Shown here in pieces: positions 6,090 to 7,159 of a DNA stretch of 7,159 bases. How positions within the stretch are numbered: the stretch's first letter is position 1; every line of letters starts with the position of its first letter. A program made the translations under genes and the position numbers. Source of the stretch: Bacilli bacterium (GTDB lineage Bacteria > Bacillota_I > Bacilli_A > RF39 > UBA660); assembly GCA_900757295.1 (NCBI GenBank), contig CAAENH010000029.1, positions 1-7,159 on the forward strand, read 5' to 3'. The notes under the pieces are model-generated. The model saw only the letters and a program-made list of their open reading frames with translations. It was not told the DNA's origin and searched no databases.

Positions 6090-6876
6090 TTATATCACCT
6101 ATTTTGTAAATGGTCTTTCTAGTTAAAAAACCATTATTATTTAGACTATTGCTGTTTAAATAACTTATAATATCTTCTTTAGTTAAAAATGTACTATTTA
6201 TTAAATAAAATTTAACATTTTTAGTATTTTTTAAAAGTTCTAAATTATTATATATATTTTCATCAAAAATTACAGTTCCATACTCTTGTTCTAAAATTGG
6301 CAATTGTTTCTTTGTTATTTGTTCTGTAATTTTATTATTTAATGAGGTATTTAGATTATACTCTTTATTATAATTAGTAATCAAATTCCTTCGCGAATAC
6401 ATAATTTGGTTATATCCTAATACAGGAATAACTACATTTTCAGAGACATTATCTAAGATTATTTCTACTTCTTCTTTTGTTATTTCATTAGATACAACTA
6501 CAGAATCTATTCCTTTATCTAAAAAACCATTTATTGATAAATAATTAGTAGCAAAATGATTTGGAAAATAAATCTTCTCTAAATCTAAATCTTTAATTAT
6601 TTCTAATACACCTAAATCTTCAAAAAATACACCTTTCAAGTATTTCAAATTAATATTATTTAAAATACTTCTCAATTTTTCTAAATCTTTAAATGTCATT
6701 ATTCGATTTACCAACAAATAATAATTAACATCAATTTTATTTATATTATTTACATCTATTGTATCATAGCCTACACAAAAATCTTTTAAGGGCACTAAAT
6801 AATTATAAATACCTTTTTCTTTATAATATTCTATTTCATCTATTTCTTTTATATTGATAATCAATTTATTTTTCAT
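6082..6876 (-). CDS. trhP1: Cysteine-poor U32-like protein, TrhP1 (YrrN-like)
   Basis: A U32-barrel-like protein of 264 residues from this start, shorter than B. subtilis YrrN (about 309). Counted from the longer start at 6885, recognisable elements are VPLKDFCVGY (31-40), FPNHFATNYLSINGFLDKGIDSVVVSNE (107-134), the GYNQIMYSRRNLITNY segment (157-172), and the end NGFLTRKTIYKIGD. It lacks the U32 Cys signature and has only one Cys, so it probably cannot bind an Fe-S cluster. It likely acts as the partner of the overlapping trhP2 product in tRNA U34 hydroxylation. Three in-frame ATGs lie close together (6885, 6882, 6876). I chose 6876: an AGAAAG element sits about ten bases upstream, the promoter predicts transcription from near 6895, and the protein then begins MKNKLIINIK as expected for the family. 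The start at 6885 (267 residues) remains possible. The stop is TAG. Confidence 0.85.
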   Translation of the reverse strand: MKNKLIINIKEIDEIEYYKEKGIYNYLVPLKDFCVGYDTIDVNNINKIDVNYYLLVNRIMTFKDLEKLRSILNNINLKYLKGVFFEDLGVLEIIKDLDLEKIYFPNHFATNYLSINGFLDKGIDSVVVSNEITKEEVEIILDNVSENVVIPVLGYNQIMYSRRNLITNYNKEYNLNTSLNNKITEQITKKQLPILEQEYGTVIFDENIYNNLELLKNTKNVKFYLINSTFLTKEDIISYLNSNSLNNNGFLTRKTIYKIGDINE

Positions 6877-6901
6877 GGACATCATACTTTCTAACTCATA
6901 T

Positions 6902-6931
6902 ATAATAGCATTTTTGCCTAATTTATGGCAA
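6902..6931 (-). promoter_or_regulatory. Promoter of the trhP1-trhP2 operon
   Basis: The minus strand has TTGCCA (6931-6926, 5 of 6 matches to TTGACA), an 18-bp spacer and TATTAT (6907-6902, 5 of 6). The TGC directly before TATTAT gives an extended -10. Transcription would begin near 6895. The -35 and spacer contain an inverted repeat TTGCC-8 bases-GGCAA (6914-6931) that could be an operator. Confidence 0.6.
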
Positions 6932-6936
6932 TAGAA

Positions 6937-6957
6937 AAATCCTTAAACTAAGGATTT
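6937..6957 (-). terminator. Rho-independent terminator before the trhP operon
   Basis: On the minus strand AAATCCTTA and TAAGGATTT form a perfect 9-bp stem around a three-base GTT loop, and the 3' arm runs into ATTTTTCTAT. The last base of the 5' arm touches the stop codon of the small ORF at 6956. It closes the upstream transcription unit. Confidence 0.75.
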
Positions 6958-7072
6958 AATAATTAGCTCTTTGTTTAATTGCTGAAGCTACTTTTTTATC
7001 TTTAGATAATTCTGCAATTTTTTTGCCTATATTCATTAAAGATTTCAAAAAATTATCTTTTTCTTGTTTCAT
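6956..7072 (-). CDS. Small basic 38-residue protein, unknown function
   Basis: A short ORF beginning MKQEKDNFLK and ending KQRANY, lysine-rich (8 Lys) and with no membrane segment. It probably forms one amphipathic helix. Support for translation is an AAAGGAG Shine-Dalgarno (7088-7082) nine bases before the ATG. The TAA stop (6958-6956) also meets the terminator hairpin exactly. The start overlaps the last 20 bases of the upstream gene in another frame, as in translationally coupled pairs. I do not recognise the family. The alternative is that it is only the 3' tail of the upstream transcript, but the ribosome site argues for a real gene. Confidence 0.6.
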   Translation of the reverse strand: MKQEKDNFLKSLMNIGKKIAELSKDKKVASAIKQRANY

Positions 7073-7159
7073 TTTCTATTTCTCCTTTAGTATCAACTTC
7101 ATCAATTTGATCTAATTTCTTTTTTTTTAAATCATTTTCTATTTCTTTTAATATTTCTA
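7053..7159 (-). CDS. C-terminal end of an unidentified gene (partial)
   Basis: The last 34 codons of a gene that continues beyond the right edge. The tail reads EILKEIENDLKKKKLDQIDE and then VDTKGEIENETRKR before TAA. It is extremely charged, with mixed Lys/Glu/Asp and no globular core, so it is probably a flexible or coiled-coil C-terminal tail. It shares 20 bases with the small ORF downstream, and both would use the terminator at 6937-6957. In B. subtilis yrrM and yrrL (mltG) lie upstream of yrrN, but nothing in this fragment identifies either. Confidence 0.6.
   Translation of the reverse strand, partial: EILKEIENDLKKKKLDQIDEVDTKGEIENETRKR

Noticed and set aside
1..7159. CRISPR array, tRNA/rRNA genes, insertion sequence ends, riboswitch
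   Set aside because: I looked for regularly spaced direct repeats, cloverleaf or rRNA-like stretches, transposase motifs and long structured leaders. None was found; leaders before the genes are short (about 10-40 bases).

Overview
This is an AT-rich window (GC roughly a quarter by eye) with every supported gene on the minus strand. Low GC, purine-rich Shine-Dalgarno sites (AAGGAG, GGAGG, AGGTG), and the set tig, greA, lemA and paired U32 proteins all point to a low-GC Bacillota, possibly an uncultured gut Bacilli/Mollicutes-like lineage. The lineage is inference. Tryptophan is TGG wherever I checked it (trigger factor, LemA, the larger U32 protein and the 317-residue protein), and the intact genes show no evidence that TGA is read as an amino acid.

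In transcription order (right to left), the window opens with the last 34 codons of an unidentified acidic/lysine-rich protein. This overlaps a 38-codon small ORF that ends in a terminator hairpin. A promoter follows (TTGCCA, 18 bp, extended -10 TGCTATTAT). It drives two overlapping U32-family genes, matching yrrN-yrrO (trhP1-trhP2) of Bacillus subtilis, whose products are needed for 5-hydroxyuridine at tRNA wobble position 34. greA follows from its own promoter (TTGACA, 17 bp, TATCCT) inside the end of trhP2. In B. subtilis udk lies between yrrO and greA; here it is absent. The greA terminator overlaps the greA stop codon. Next comes an unrecognised 292-residue protein with a helical N-terminal half and an internally duplicated beta-rich C-terminal half. 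Trigger factor (tig) and lemA follow, each with its own terminator.

Left of lemA the character changes. Positions 1209-1493 hold a broken DUF2318 (predicted metal-binding, Cys-rich) gene that lacks its start and N-terminus and has one motif Cys replaced by Arg. Within the end of that remnant lies a promoter (TTGCAA, 18 bp, TATAAT) for an intact 317-residue protein with a transglutaminase-like Cys-His-Asp arrangement. Beyond it, positions 1-192 look like a decayed coding remnant.

The right three quarters is therefore ordinary core biology: tRNA modification, transcript elongation, protein folding and a membrane protein. The left quarter is accessory and decaying. I found no CRISPR array, transposase, tRNA, rRNA or riboswitch, and no clear new multi-gene system. 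The items most worth following up are the transglutaminase-like protein, the duplicated-repeat protein and the DUF2318 remnant.
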